64,000 bases of DNA, from NCBI RefSeq assembly GCF_002838765.1, contig NZ_CP025120.1, positions 2,046,001 to 2,110,000 on the forward strand. The letters are read 5' to 3'. Numbering within the stretch: position 1 is the first letter of the stretch; each line of letters opens with the position of its first letter. This document shows, piece after piece, positions 45,256 through 57,053 of the stretch. Source of the DNA: Kangiella profundi (GTDB taxonomy: Bacteria; Pseudomonadota; Gammaproteobacteria; Enterobacterales; Kangiellaceae). The position numbers were made by a program, and so were the translations under genes. The notes under the pieces are model-generated. The model was not told the DNA's origin, searched no databases, and was given only the letters and a program-made list of their open reading frames with translations.

Positions 45256-45651
45256 CTAACGGTTGGCTTCCTGCCATAATCCTAATTGGATGTCTCTTGA
45301 AAGATTAGTGATCCAATTATTGTAGTTTCGATGGATTTCACCGTTTCTATAGTGCAAATTCTGACTATCGACATACTGGATGCTATAACTGGTTGGTGAA
45401 TAACTAATATTGATTACAGCCGTATGTTGGCGCAAGTCTAGCCTTGCTTCTATTAAGCCGGTATTAACTACTCTCGGCTTCCAGCCCCTCTTGATTGCTG
45501 CACCGATAATCACATTTTCAACTTGTTCAACTGATAGAGCAGGTTGACCGGAAACACTATTGACTGGTTCATTACTTACATTATAAACGGGAGCTGTTTT
45601 ACAGGCGGCAAGCAAAAGTAAACAACTTATTATCGTTAATATTCTTTTCAT
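45256..45651 (-). CDS. Small lipoprotein of unknown function
   Basis: The 131-residue protein has a lipobox (MKRILTIISCLLLLAAC, lipidated at Cys17). A compact domain follows, with EQVENVIIGAAIKRGWKPRV and then beta strands (IEARLDLRQHTAVINISYS, YSIQYVDSQNLHY), as seen in small envelope lipoproteins of gammaproteobacteria. I do not know its role. It is monocistronic with its own terminator. Confidence 0.75.
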   Translation of the reverse strand: MKRILTIISCLLLLAACKTAPVYNVSNEPVNSVSGQPALSVEQVENVIIGAAIKRGWKPRVVNTGLIEARLDLRQHTAVINISYSPTSYSIQYVDSQNLHYRNGEIHRNYNNWITNLSRDIQLGLWQEANR

Positions 45652-45779
45652 AAATTATTCCTTATTGAAATTATAGTGGACACACTAGCCGCGCTTAGAT
45701 TACTAAATATCCCTAGTTAAGAAAAGCATCGCTGTCTTTTTGAAAAAGCTTACCTCACTCCTTTAAAACATTAAAAGCA

Positions 45780-45805
45780 AAAAAAACCGGCTCAATTGAG
45801 CCGGC
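45780..45805 (-). terminator. Intrinsic terminator of pstS
   Basis: The palindrome CCGGCTCAATTGAGCCGG (45787-45804) is preceded on the left by an A run, which is the T run on the minus strand. It lies 30 bases beyond the pstS stop. Confidence 0.85.
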
Positions 45806-45834
45806 TAAACTTATTACTACAGGGTTTGGTTTTA

Positions 45835-46791
45835 TTACTTCATCAATTTTTGAAGTTCTCTTTCAGCAATGCTGGCTGGTAATGGAATGTAGCCATCTTT
45901 AACAACCACTTCCTGACCCACTTTAGAAAGAACCATTTTCATAAACTCTAACTCAATTGGTGAAAGTGGCTTGTTAGGGTGCTTGTTAACATAGACAACT
46001 AACTGACGACCTAATGGGTATTTTCCAGAGATTGCATTCTCAGCGTTGGCTTCGTAAAACTCACCACCAGCTTTCTTTGCTAATGGTACCGCTTTTACAC
46101 TTGAAGTACGGTAGCCATAACCTGAGTAGCCAATAGCGTTTTTAGACAAGCCTACAGACTGAACCACTGACGCAGAACCAGGTTGCTCGTTTACGCTGTT
46201 TTTAAAGTCACCTTTACACAAAGCATGTTTCTTAAAGTAACCGTAAGTACCCGATACTGAGTTACGACCATAAATCTGCATATCGCCTAAATCAGCCAAG
46301 CCTAAATCAGCCCAGTTAGAAATGTCTTCGCCACCACACTTACGCGTTGAAGAGAAGATACCGTCAACTTGAGCAATGGTCATGCCTTCGATTGGGTTAT
46401 CTTTGTGTACATAAACTGCCAATGCATCAATCGCTACGGCGATAGCTGTTGGCTTGTAGCCGTGTTTCTTTTCAAAAGCTTCCAGCTCTTTATCCTTCAT
46501 TAAGCGACTCATAGGGCCGATATTTGAAGTACCTTCAGTCAATGCAGGTGGCGCTGTAGAAGAACCGGCTGCCTGAATCTGGATATTAACGTTAGGGTAT
46601 TGACGCTTGAACTCTTCAGCCCAAAGGGTCATCAAGTTAGCCAATGTGTCCGAGCCAACGCTTGAAAGGTTGCCAGAAACACCGCTGGTCTTCTCGTAAA
46701 CAGGAAGCTTTTCATCAACTTTAGCGTGCGCTACGCCAGCAGAAAATGCTGAAACTGCAGCAACTAAAGCAACTTTTTTAAATAGATTCAT
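45835..46791 (-). CDS. pstS: Phosphate ABC transporter substrate-binding protein PstS
   Basis: PstS captures phosphate in the periplasm for PstCAB. The 318-residue protein has a signal peptide (to AHA, residue 23). The phosphate-binding loops appear in [33 protein letters not shown] and [12 protein letters not shown]; it belongs to the PstS/SphX group with the PBP-like domain 2 fold. Two cysteines (KCGGEDIS and HALCKGDF) may form a disulfide. It is monocistronic and lies about 12 kb from pstCAB, so the transport system is split. Three GTCAT repeats upstream put it under PhoB. Confidence 0.95.
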   Translation of the reverse strand: MNLFKKVALVAAVSAFSAGVAHAKVDEKLPVYEKTSGVSGNLSSVGSDTLANLMTLWAEEFKRQYPNVNIQIQAAGSSTAPPALTEGTSNIGPMSRLMKDKELEAFEKKHGYKPTAIAVAIDALAVYVHKDNPIEGMTIAQVDGIFSSTRKCGGEDISNWADLGLADLGDMQIYGRNSVSGTYGYFKKHALCKGDFKNSVNEQPGSASVVQSVGLSKNAIGYSGYGYRTSSVKAVPLAKKAGGEFYEANAENAISGKYPLGRQLVVYVNKHPNKPLSPIELEFMKMVLSKVGQEVVVKDGYIPLPASIAERELQKLMK

Positions 46792-46892
46792 TTCATTTCT
46801 CCAACTTAACTATATTGGGTATCAGTCGCTAAAGTTCTCCTGATACCGATTATGATTAACAGACGCCGTTAGTATGATTGTGCTTTATTAAA

Positions 46893-46926
46893 AGGATATG
46901 ACTTAAATATGACGCTTTTATGACAT
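46893..46926 (-). promoter_or_regulatory. PHO box of pstS
   Basis: On the minus strand three GTCAT units recur at exact 11-base spacing (their complements start at 46898, 46909 and 46920). The sequence begins TGTCATAAAAG, as in the PhoB consensus. It lies about 105 bases upstream of the pstS start. Confidence 0.85.
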
Positions 46927-47151
46927 CTGTTTGCTTGTGAGCCTGCAAATATGAAACCAAGTCATAACCCATTCCAAAACGGCCTCACCAACCATTGCCA
47001 GCTATCCTAAACCTGATATGTGTCAGTTTGATGAAATGGTTAAATTTCAGACAAAAATCATGATAAGTGATTGATTTAACAGTGAGGGCGTGTATATTTT
47101 GAACAGAGCTGTCAATTATGGCAGTCTTAGAGGCATGGAAATAACATCTTT
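46927..47151. other. pstS-nirS intergenic region, upstream part
   Basis: Beyond the PHO box, I see no reading frame or RNA gene before the leader reading frame at 47170. The stretch TTGAT at about 47070 lacks a partner half-site. Confidence 0.4.
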
Positions 47152-47169
47152 AGGAGTAGGAGCACATCT

Positions 47170-47226
47170 ATGTCAAGCACCCAGATTAAGCAATACAGCG
47201 AAATTGTTACAGCTTGTTTGATTTAG
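47170..47226 (+). CDS. Possible 18-residue leader peptide upstream of nirS
   Basis: An ATG at 47170 with AGGAG seven bases upstream opens MSSTQIKQYSEIVTACLI and ends in TAG at 47224-47226, inside the FNR/DNR box of nirS. The transcript of nirS is predicted to start downstream, so this would need a separate promoter. It may be chance. Confidence 0.25.
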   Translation: MSSTQIKQYSEIVTACLI

Positions 47227-47231
47227 ATCAG
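47218..47231 (+). promoter_or_regulatory. FNR/DNR-type activator box of nirS
   Basis: The site reads TTGAT-TTAG-ATCAG. A -10 hexamer TAGAAT begins at 47253, exactly 21 bases after the box, which puts the box at about -41.5. The same spacing occurs at the nnrS promoter. It is typical of a class II FNR, ANR or DNR promoter. Confidence 0.82.
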
Positions 47232-47255
47232 AAACACTCCATCGACACTCTCTAG

Positions 47256-49364
<2,109 letters not shown>

Positions 49365-49375
49365 GCGTAACCATT

Positions 49376-49429
49376 AAGCTAGCTGCTTGAAACCTGAAAG
49401 TTACCAAGGTTTTATCAGCTAGCTTTTTT
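49376..49429 (+). terminator. Terminator of nirS
   Basis: Ten-base arms AAGCTAGCTG and CAGCTAGCTT surround an inner AACCT/AGGTT hairpin and are followed by a T run. Confidence 0.78.
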
Positions 49430-49488
49430 ATGAATGACAATGGTCAACAGACCCTAAAACTCCCGCGCATCAGGGTAAGCGAGATGTT

Positions 49489-51714
49489 ATGACAAGAAGA
49501 CCGTTCAAAAGAGCTGGTTCTAAACTCTATCTAGCCACATTATTAGCCAGTACCTTTGCTCTACAACCAACCGTATTATTAGCAGCTCAATCAAACTCAA
49601 CAGACACTTCAGACCAGGTTTCTGAACAGGAAGATACTGAAGTGATAACCATCGTTGCTCATCGCCAACCAAGAAATATTTCACAAGTGGCCGGCACCGT
49701 TACCATCATGGATCAGGATTATATTGAACGAAACATTGCTCTAAATATTGATGATCTGGTGCGCTACGAGCCAGGCATTGAAGTGGACGACAGCAGTACC
49801 CGCTTTGGATATGGTGGCTTTCGAATCCGCGGTATTGGCGGTAATCGCACTGTCACTGTAGTGGATAATGTACCAATTGCCGATAACTACAGTGTTGGTA
49901 ACTTTGCCAACTCAGGGCGCGGTTTATTTGAACTAGGATTAGTCAGTCGTGTTGAAGTATTACGCGGCCCTGCGTCCACGCTGTACGGCAGTAAAGCACT
50001 TGGTGGCGTGGTTGCCATGAACTTGCTTGATGCTTCCGATATCTTGCAGGGCGACAGTCAGGGCAACTGGCTAAGAGCTGGTTATAACACCGACAGCGAC
50101 CGATATAACCTGGCGCTGGCTACCGCTTTTGAGCAAGATGATTTTTCATTACTGATCGCTGGCGCAAAACAATACGGCCATGAAGCGGATGTGGCTAATT
50201 TGCCCGCTGGTACTACAGCAGATGAGCAGAACAGATCGCAATATGCAGGCTTAATCCGCGCGGCCCTGGAAACCGATTATGGGCGTTTCAGACTATCTCT
50301 TGATGGTCTTGAGGATGAGCGTCAAACCGATATCAATGCAGTTCTTGGAACTGGGCGATTGGCCAACACTACTTCAATGATTGGCGATGATAGTCGCGAT
50401 CAAACCCGCGTCTTACTTGATTACCATTTCACCGAACTGGGATTTGTTGATCAGGGCACCTGGCGGCTTTGGCATCAGAAAAGCGAAACTGAACAGGACA
50501 CCTTTGAAGAAAGACTATTGGCTCCAACACCGGTCAGCCTGGTCAGAGAATTCAACTATGACCATAAGACTTCAGGAATCGGCGCCGATCTGGAAACTCT
50601 TATCGAAAGTGGTGAGCTGACTCAGCGCTTAGGCTATGGCTTTGAATTCAGCGATACGGATTTAACTGAACTGCGCAATGCATCGCAAACCAATCTTGAT
50701 ACGGATGAAACCACTAATATCGTGCTTGGCGAAGTGTTTCCATTACGCGATTTTCCGAAAAGCACCGTTCGTGAGCTAGGCATCTACATTCATGATGAGA
50801 TTGAGTTGTGGCAGAACGGTCTTGTCATCAGTCCCGGCTTACGTTACGAAAATTATGAACTGAAAGCGAATAATGATGCCTTATTTGACAGTCAGTTCCC
50901 CGACGCAAACAAAACCAATCTGACTAGCGATGCCTGGCTACCCAAGCTTGGCTTGTTGATGCCCTTTGGTGAGAACATGGAATGGTTTAGCCAATACGCC
51001 AGAGGACATCGTGCGCCGCCATTTGCAGATGTGAATATTGGCCTTGATATCCCCATGTTTAATATTCGTGCCATCTCTAATCCCGATCTGAAATCTGAAC
51101 GAGGTTATACTTTTGAAACGGGACTACGCTATCGTGGCTCGGACACTCAGGCAGAATTTGCCCTATTCCACAACCGTTACAGCGACTTTATCCAAAGTCG
51201 GGCATTCGTTGGCTTCGATGCTGGTACCATGATTTTCCAGTCTATTAATCGCGATAAAGTCATCATTGAAGGTAGCGAATTTAGGCTCAAACACTATTTC
51301 AGCGATACCTTGTCGACCGATGTGAAACTCGAATATATTCGTGGAGAAGATAAAAATACTGGCGAACCCATCGCGGAGGTGCGCCCGCCCATGGCTGTTG
51401 TAGAATTGAGCTATATGCCAACATCAATGAGCTGGGAAACACGCCTCGTCGCAACTGCCAGCAGATCACAGAAAGCGTTATTTGACGCACGTGATACTGA
51501 GCTTTTCTCAGCACCCGGTTACACCAGTTATGACTGGATTACTCGCTGGTTCCCAGCTGATGATCTGCAGTTGAGTTTAGGCATTTTTAACCTGACTGAT
51601 AAAACCTACTGGCGCAATAGCAATGTGGCTAACTATCCAGCTAATGACCCAACTCTGCCGCTGCTGGCAGAACCTGGTCGCAGCGTAGCCGCCAGCGTCA
51701 TTTGGAGCTTTTAG
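49489..51714 (+). CDS. TonB-dependent receptor, heme-uptake type
   Basis: The 741-residue outer-membrane protein has a signal peptide, a TonB box (TEVITIVAHRQP), a plug domain (IDDLVRYEPGIEVDDSSTRFG, VEVLRGPASTLYGSKALGGVV) and a 22-strand barrel ending in VIWSF. The segment GHRAPPFADVNIG followed by NPDLKSE corresponds to the FRAP/NPNL region of heme and hemoglobin receptors, and the FNLTDKTYWRNSNV stretch near the end is typical of HemR/PhuR. Heme uptake is therefore the likely role. No Fur box was seen. It has a terminator before it and therefore its own promoter. The neighbour nirS is a heme protein, but I infer no link. Confidence 0.85.
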   Translation: MTRRPFKRAGSKLYLATLLASTFALQPTVLLAAQSNSTDTSDQVSEQEDTEVITIVAHRQPRNISQVAGTVTIMDQDYIERNIALNIDDLVRYEPGIEVDDSSTRFGYGGFRIRGIGGNRTVTVVDNVPIADNYSVGNFANSGRGLFELGLVSRVEVLRGPASTLYGSKALGGVVAMNLLDASDILQGDSQGNWLRAGYNTDSDRYNLALATAFEQDDFSLLIAGAKQYGHEADVANLPAGTTADEQNRSQYAGLIRAALETDYGRFRLSLDGLEDERQTDINAVLGTGRLANTTSMIGDDSRDQTRVLLDYHFTELGFVDQGTWRLWHQKSETEQDTFEERLLAPTPVSLVREFNYDHKTSGIGADLETLIESGELTQRLGYGFEFSDTDLTELRNASQTNLDTDETTNIVLGEVFPLRDFPKSTVRELGIYIHDEIELWQNGLVISPGLRYENYELKANNDALFDSQFPDANKTNLTSDAWLPKLGLLMPFGENMEWFSQYARGHRAPPFADVNIGLDIPMFNIRAISNPDLKSERGYTFETGLRYRGSDTQAEFALFHNRYSDFIQSRAFVGFDAGTMIFQSINRDKVIIEGSEFRLKHYFSDTLSTDVKLEYIRGEDKNTGEPIAEVRPPMAVVELSYMPTSMSWETRLVATASRSQKALFDARDTELFSAPGYTSYDWITRWFPADDLQLSLGIFNLTDKTYWRNSNVANYPANDPTLPLLAEPGRSVAASVIWSF

Positions 51715-51733
51715 GAAACGAGTCCAGCAACTC

Positions 51734-51760
51734 GTAGGGGCGGGTCAATGTGCCCGCCTT
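51734..51760. repeat. REP-like palindrome, copy B
   Basis: GTAGG begins a stem with arms GGCGGG and CCCGCC around TCAATGTG. It lies just after the TonB-receptor stop codon. Confidence 0.6.
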
Positions 51761-51916
51761 TTATGACCTCCATCAAGATTACAACAATCAGTAATCCCTT
51801 ATTTAGCAAGGTCAAACCAGTAACCCCCTCATAAACAGGCATAATGCCTACCCATTGGCCTATTATCTGATTAACTTTAGGGCCAAACAGTAAATTCACA
51901 TCACATAAGGTGTTTC

Positions 51917-52441
51917 ATGCAACAAACTAATCACTATTCCTACGATGAGCTCATCGCCTGCGGCAATGGCCAGTTGGTAGGACCACAAGGCAATCAATTA
52001 TCGCCTTTACCTTTACCTAATATGCTGATGATGGACCGTATCACTACTATCACCAATGAAGGTGGTGAATTTGGCAAAGGCTTCATCGAAGCAGAACTCG
52101 ATATTACGCCAAAATCCTGGTTTTTTGACTGCCACTTCAAAGGCGACCCAGTAATGCCTGGTTGCCTGGGTCTTGATGCCATGTGGCAGCTCACTGGCTT
52201 CTTTCTATCCTGGTTAGGCGAACTCGGTAAAGGCCGTGCACTAGGCTCAGGTGAAATCAAATTCTTTGGCCAGGTTCTACCCGCGGCTAAAAAAGTCATG
52301 TATCGTATCGACATCAAACGTGTGATCCGACGCAAACTAAAAATGATAATTGCTGACGGTTCGGTTTCCGTAGATGGTAAGAAGATATACACTGCGGAAG
52401 ACCTGAAGGTCGGAATTTTCGACAGCGTCGAATCCTTCTAA
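51917..52441 (+). CDS. fabA: 3-hydroxydecanoyl-ACP dehydratase/isomerase FabA
   Basis: FabA dehydrates 3-hydroxydecanoyl-ACP and isomerises the product, opening unsaturated fatty-acid synthesis. The 174-residue length and the active-site segments [21 protein letters not shown] (catalytic His and Asp, read in parts) and [11 protein letters not shown] are conserved. The ribosome site AGGTG is fair. fabB follows after 37 bases, and the two are normally one operon under FabR/FadR; no clear operator was recognised. Confidence 0.97.
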   Translation: MQQTNHYSYDELIACGNGQLVGPQGNQLSPLPLPNMLMMDRITTITNEGGEFGKGFIEAELDITPKSWFFDCHFKGDPVMPGCLGLDAMWQLTGFFLSWLGELGKGRALGSGEIKFFGQVLPAAKKVMYRIDIKRVIRRKLKMIIADGSVSVDGKKIYTAEDLKVGIFDSVESF

Positions 52442-52478
52442 CCCAAACAATACAGAATCTAAGTATAGTATCGTCATT

Positions 52479-53696
52479 ATGAAAAGAGTCGTTATTACAG
52501 GCATGGGTATCGTTTCATGCCTAGGAAACAATGTTGAGGAAGTTGCCGAGTCTTTAAAGCAAGGCAAGTCCGGTATCAAATTCAAAGAAATCTATAAAGA
52601 GAAAGGGTTACGCAGCCAGGTTGCCGGCAAGCCCGATATGGACATCAAAGATCATATTGATCGTAAAATTGTCCGCTTTATGGGTGACGCAGCAGGTTAC
52701 GCCTATATCTCCATGCAACAGGCTATCGAAGATGCAGGTTTAACTGAAGATCAGGTTTCCAATATCCGCACTGGCCTAATCACCGGCTCTGGCGGTGGCT
52801 CACAAGGCACTCAGGTCGAGTCAGTAGATATTGCGCTGGAACGCGGCGTAAAACGTGTTGGCCCTTACGCAGTGCCAAAAACCATGGGCAGCACTACCTC
52901 GGCCTGTCTGGCGACTCCTTTTAAAATCAAAGGCATTAACTACAGTATCACTTCAGCCTGTGCTACCAGCGCCCACTGTATCGGTAACGCTTATGAGCAA
53001 ATAGCCATGGGCAAACAGGACATCGTATTCGCAGGTGGTGGTGAAGAAGAAGATTGGCGTTTGACCCTGCTATTTGATGCCATGGGCGCCTTATCAACAA
53101 AATACAATGACTCGCCAGAAACCGCTTCGCGTCCTTACGATGCGACTCGCGATGGTTTTGTCATTTCATCTGGCGGCGGCATTCTGGTCATGGAAGAGTA
53201 TGAACACGCCAAAGCTCGTGGTGCCAAGATCTATGCTGAATTAACGGGCTATGGTGCAACCTCTGATGGCTACGACATGGTCGCACCTTCTGGCGAAGGC
53301 GCTGTTCGCTGTATGCAACAGGCACTGGCAACCGTTAAAGGTGATATCGATTACGTTAACACCCACGGCACCAGTACTCCGGTCGGCGACACAGCAGAGT
53401 TGAAAGCCATCAAAGAAGTGTTCGGTGACAAATTGCCAAAGATCAGCTCAACCAAATCACTGGCTGGTCACTCATTAGGTGCCACTGGCGTTCACGAGGC
53501 GATCTATAGTCTGATTATGATGCGCGATAATTTTATCGCCGCTTCTGCCAACATTACTGAACTTGATGAAGGCGCTGCAGGTATGCCAATTGTTCAGAAG
53601 CGCGAAGATGGTGTAGAACTCAAACGCATCCTCAGCAACAGCTTCGGTTTTGGCGGTACTAACGCCTGCCTGGTCTTTGAAAAATACGATCAGTAA
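52479..53696 (+). CDS. fabB: 3-oxoacyl-ACP synthase I FabB
   Basis: FabB elongates unsaturated acyl-ACP chains with malonyl-ACP. The 405-residue protein begins [18 protein letters not shown]; the catalytic cysteine lies in [13 protein letters not shown], the histidines in [11 protein letters not shown] and [12 protein letters not shown], and the C-terminal [14 protein letters not shown] is typical. The ribosome site is weak, consistent with coupling to fabA. A REP-like palindrome lies 15 bases downstream and may act in 3'-end formation. Confidence 0.97.
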   Translation: MKRVVITGMGIVSCLGNNVEEVAESLKQGKSGIKFKEIYKEKGLRSQVAGKPDMDIKDHIDRKIVRFMGDAAGYAYISMQQAIEDAGLTEDQVSNIRTGLITGSGGGSQGTQVESVDIALERGVKRVGPYAVPKTMGSTTSACLATPFKIKGINYSITSACATSAHCIGNAYEQIAMGKQDIVFAGGGEEEDWRLTLLFDAMGALSTKYNDSPETASRPYDATRDGFVISSGGGILVMEEYEHAKARGAKIYAELTGYGATSDGYDMVAPSGEGAVRCMQQALATVKGDIDYVNTHGTSTPVGDTAELKAIKEVFGDKLPKISSTKSLAGHSLGATGVHEAIYSLIMMRDNFIAASANITELDEGAAGMPIVQKREDGVELKRILSNSFGFGGTNACLVFEKYDQ

Positions 53697-53711
53697 ACTG
53701 CAACTCTTCCG

Positions 53712-53737
53712 GTAGGGGCACACCTATGTGTGTGCCC
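53712..53737. repeat. REP-like palindrome, copy C
   Basis: GTAGG is followed by arms GGGCACAC and GTGTGCCC around CTATGT. It lies between the ends of fabB and the convergent small basic-protein gene. Confidence 0.65.
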
Positions 53738-53756
53738 AAGCTAAATCTGTTAAATA

Positions 53757-54065
53757 TCAATCATCCTTAATCGTCGCCTCACCCATTGTTCTAAAATCTA
53801 TGACATTTCTTTCATTCGACTTGACAGAGGAACTCTCCTCCTGCTGATTCAAAAGTATCGTGACGCATCGCAACACTGTCCTCTTAGCCTTATTCCTTTC
53901 TCTGAGTTGTTGCAATTCATCTACAGGCTCAACTTCTTTTGGAGAACGTTGGAACCATCCTCTTATCCTTCTCAACAAACGGCGCCACCTTCTCTCAACA
54001 ATCAAAGGCTCATCAACCCGCTTATTATCTACTGGCAAACGCACAATGTTTTTTTGAGCTCTCAT
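53757..54065 (-). CDS. Small basic hypothetical protein downstream of phoR
   Basis: The 102-residue protein is rich in arginine and lysine in its first half (RRWRRLLRRIRGWFQRS) and has no membrane helix or known domain. GAGGAG with seven-base spacing before the ATG is one of the best ribosome sites here, which supports translation despite several overlapping frames on the other strand. It follows phoR by 155 bases on the same strand and may be the last gene of the Pho operon. A nucleic-acid or membrane-surface role is possible but unproved. I do not recognise it. Confidence 0.58.
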   Translation of the reverse strand: MRAQKNIVRLPVDNKRVDEPLIVERRWRRLLRRIRGWFQRSPKEVEPVDELQQLRERNKAKRTVLRCVTILLNQQEESSSVKSNERNVIDFRTMGEATIKDD

Positions 54066-54220
54066 TATTACTCCTCATCACCTTTCGAAGAGCTGACCCA
54101 CTTAAAATGAATATAAACAATAACAGAAAGATGCGTCGCAATCTGTCGGAATAATGACTTGTCCAGGATTCTGGATGAATTGTAGGATGACAATAGAAGA
54201 ATAGTGTTGCGCTGGTAACC

Positions 54221-55510
54221 CTACTTAGCTTTTGTAAATACGCAACTGAAGGTGCTTCCTTTGCCAAGTTCGCTTTGGATTTTAAGTTTGCCATTGTGCC
54301 CTTCGAGAACGTGTTTGACGATGGCAAGACCAAGACCTGTTCCGCCCTGTGAGCGGGTGCGCCCACTGTCCACGCGATAGAAACGCTCGGTCAGTCTTGG
54401 GATATGTTCTTCAGCGATGCCGGGGCCGTTGTCCTGGACTTCAAGGATCAAGTTATCCTTGTCTTCTTTCCAGAAGATATCGATTCTGCCTTTGGCTTGA
54501 GTATAACGAACCGCATTAAAAATCAGATTGGAGAAGGCACTGCGCAGTTGCTTCTCGCTGCCATAGAGGTTGGTATTGGTATGTGAATGGAACAGGATCT
54601 GGTGCTCTTTTTCGCCACTCAGTGAGCGTGCTTCGGCACAAATACTATCCAGCATTAAATTGATATCAACTTCCTGTTTACCATTTTCTTCTGCTTTGGC
54701 ATCAAGTTTTGACAACAACAATAAATCATCCACCAGATGCCCCATATTCAAGGCTTGTTGTCGCATCATCTGTAAGGGCTTGGCCACTGATTCAAGCTGT
54801 GGGTTGGTTTCCGGATCGAGCATTTCGAGATAACCGGTAATCACGGTGAGCGGTGTTCTAAGCTCGTGCGATACATTAGCGACAAAGTCCTGCCGTACTC
54901 TTTCCAGATGTTGCTTTTCGGTAATGTCACGAATGATGACCAGTCTTTGGTCATCGTTGTATGGTGTAATGCGAATATTAAGAATCAGGCGTTCATCGGC
55001 TGGCGAGTTAATGATAAGCGGTTTGTTATAGTCGCGGGTTTGTTCGTACTCGATGAAGCTGGGGTGACGCAACAGGTTAAACAGTCGCTGACCAATATCG
55101 GTACTGGACTTCAGTCCCAGCAAACGTTCTGCAGCTCGGTTAAACCAACGAATCTCACCCTGATTACTGATGATCAATGCGCCATCTTTCAATGCTGAGG
55201 TAGACGCTCTAAATTCTGAAATGATGCCTTTGAGCTTTTTAAGTTCTTTTCGATGCTTGCGCTGTAAAACATACAGGTGATTAAAAATCTCTCCCCAGAT
55301 ACCCGGTGCAGAAGGCGGGTAAAGTGCTCTGGATTTAACCAGCCATTTGTACAGTCGGGAAAGTTGAACGAGATTCCAGAAAAGATAGGCAAAAATAACT
55401 ACGGCGACAGAAGCAGCAGCGCGATCGAATAGCGAACCAATCAAACCAACGACCAGGATAATAAAGGCTAGTGTCCATACCTCTGTTTGCCAGTAACGAT
55501 TCGTCCACAT
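54221..55510 (-). CDS. phoR: Phosphate-regulon sensor histidine kinase PhoR
   Basis: PhoR autophosphorylates and controls PhoB when phosphate is low. The 429-residue protein has two N-terminal membrane helices (about 8-50), a PAS domain (about 95-190), the H-box FVANVSHELRTPLTVITGY with the phospho-histidine, the N-box SNLIFNAVRYT and the G-boxes DNGPGIAEEHI and GGTGLGLAIVKH. The length is normal for the family. It follows phoB by 22 bases and ends the Pho operon core. Confidence 0.96.
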   Translation of the reverse strand: MWTNRYWQTEVWTLAFIILVVGLIGSLFDRAAASVAVVIFAYLFWNLVQLSRLYKWLVKSRALYPPSAPGIWGEIFNHLYVLQRKHRKELKKLKGIISEFRASTSALKDGALIISNQGEIRWFNRAAERLLGLKSSTDIGQRLFNLLRHPSFIEYEQTRDYNKPLIINSPADERLILNIRITPYNDDQRLVIIRDITEKQHLERVRQDFVANVSHELRTPLTVITGYLEMLDPETNPQLESVAKPLQMMRQQALNMGHLVDDLLLLSKLDAKAEENGKQEVDINLMLDSICAEARSLSGEKEHQILFHSHTNTNLYGSEKQLRSAFSNLIFNAVRYTQAKGRIDIFWKEDKDNLILEVQDNGPGIAEEHIPRLTERFYRVDSGRTRSQGGTGLGLAIVKHVLEGHNGKLKIQSELGKGSTFSCVFTKAK

Positions 55511-55532
55511 CTTCTAAGCGCCTTATGTCTAA

Positions 55533-56225
55533 TTATTTTGCCGAGAAACGGTAACCTGATCCTCGCACAGTTTGCACATAGTTTTCTACATTATAATCCT
55601 GAAGTGCTTTTCTTAAGCGACGGATATGCACATCAACCGTGCGCTCTTCCACCACTACCTGTTGTCCCCATACAGAGTCTAATAACTGTCCACGAGAATA
55701 AACTCGCTCTGGATGGCTCATAAAGAAATGTAGGATTTTATATTCAGTAGGTCCCAAATGAATTTCTTCACCATTGATCAGCACGCGGTGACCAGCGGTA
55801 TCTAATTGAATATCGCCATGCGCTAGCTGTTCACTCGGGTTGTTACCTTTACCGCTGCGTCTTAAAACCGCCTGCACTCTAGCTAGCAATTCACGCGGCG
55901 AAAATGGTTTTACCACATAATCATCTGCTCCGGCTTCCAGCCCCTGCACACGGTCATCTTCTTCACCGCGGGCGGTTAGCATAATCACCGGTATATCCTG
56001 ATAGTTCTGATCTTTCTTCAGCTTTTTAGTCAGCTCAACGCCGGAAGCGCCTGGCAACATCCAGTCAACCAGCATGATGTCAGGCTTAAATCCTTCTTTA
56101 AACAGACTGAATACGCGCTCAGCGGTCGCAGCCTGCTCAACCTGATAACCAGCTTGTTGCATGCAAAAGGCGAGCATTTCGCGAATATCGCGTTCGTCTT
56201 CTAAGATTAAAACTTTTGCACTCAT
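55533..56225 (-). CDS. phoB: Phosphate-regulon response regulator PhoB
   Basis: PhoB binds PHO boxes after phosphorylation. The 230-residue protein has a receiver domain with the phospho-acceptor Asp54 (MLVDWMLPG), Thr in MLTAR and Lys in VVKPFSP. The OmpR-type winged helix has HLGPTEYKILHFFMSHPERVYSRGQLLD (in parts) and VDVHIRRLRKAL. It lies between phoU and phoR; the adjacent pstS and porin PHO boxes are its expected targets. The ATG has AAGGAA upstream. Confidence 0.97.
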   Translation of the reverse strand: MSAKVLILEDERDIREMLAFCMQQAGYQVEQAATAERVFSLFKEGFKPDIMLVDWMLPGASGVELTKKLKKDQNYQDIPVIMLTARGEEDDRVQGLEAGADDYVVKPFSPRELLARVQAVLRRSGKGNNPSEQLAHGDIQLDTAGHRVLINGEEIHLGPTEYKILHFFMSHPERVYSRGQLLDSVWGQQVVVEERTVDVHIRRLRKALQDYNVENYVQTVRGSGYRFSAK

Positions 56226-56273
56226 CTTTGTTCCTTTCCTTCAGCTATTCTTTTTTATTACCTTAAAGATTCT

Positions 56274-57005
56274 TTATTCATCTTTCGCTAGACGCTGCAT
56301 TTCATCCCAGCTTTTATGACGAACATCTTCCCCTTGCACCAGATACACCACATACTCACAGATATTGTTAGCATGGTCACCAATGCGCTCCAAGGCTCGT
56401 GCCGACCACATAAAGTCGAGAACTTCTGAAATACGACGCGGCTCTTCCATCATATAAGTAATCAACTGACGTGAAATCGCATTGTATTCTTCGTCGGCCT
56501 GATTATCCAACTTGGCCACGTTAACCGCAGACTCCACATCCATTCTTGCAAAAGCATCCAGTGCATCATGCAACATCTTTTTCACATGATTACCAAGATG
56601 TAGCAAAGCGCCATAATGCAACTTAACGTTAGCGACAGCCATTTCCTTATTGGCAATGGCTTTTGCCATACGAGCCACTTTTTCAGCCTCATCTCCCATC
56701 CGTTCCAGATCGGTAATGGTCTTTAAAATGGTCACGATGAGACGTAAGTCTCCAGCTGCTGGCTGACGCTTGGCCAATACTTTGGTGCATGCCTCGTCAA
56801 TTTTCATTTCTTTTGCATTGACCATTTTTTCATTGGCAATAACTTTATCAGCAATGTCGCTGTCGTTATTGGTAAAAGCATCCAACGCCAAAGTGATTTG
56901 CTCTTCAACGATTCCGCCCATCGCCAGCACTTCTTCGCGCAAGTTCTCAAGGTCAGCATTAAACTGCTTGGAGATGTGCGTTCCTAAATGTTCTGTATCC
57001 ATCAT
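56274..57005 (-). CDS. phoU: Phosphate signalling protein PhoU
   Basis: PhoU conveys transporter status to PhoR and dampens PhoB signalling when phosphate is plentiful. The 243-residue protein has two three-helix PhoU domains with the metal-binding acidic motifs (VEEQITLALDAF, ITDLERMGDEAEKVARM and ALERIGDHANNICEYVVYL). An ATG-ATG pair starts it, with GAGGT upstream. It is 48 bases from pstB and from phoB. Confidence 0.96.
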   Translation of the reverse strand: MMDTEHLGTHISKQFNADLENLREEVLAMGGIVEEQITLALDAFTNNDSDIADKVIANEKMVNAKEMKIDEACTKVLAKRQPAAGDLRLIVTILKTITDLERMGDEAEKVARMAKAIANKEMAVANVKLHYGALLHLGNHVKKMLHDALDAFARMDVESAVNVAKLDNQADEEYNAISRQLITYMMEEPRRISEVLDFMWSARALERIGDHANNICEYVVYLVQGEDVRHKSWDEMQRLAKDE

Positions 57006-57053
57006 AATAAACCTCGTTCACCTATCTCGATTATAGCCCAGTCCACATCACCA

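Noticed and set aside
53860..54154. Three overlapping plus-strand frames between fabB and phoR
   Set aside because: They are antisense to the small basic gene, which has a much better ribosome site, and they share no recognisable feature.
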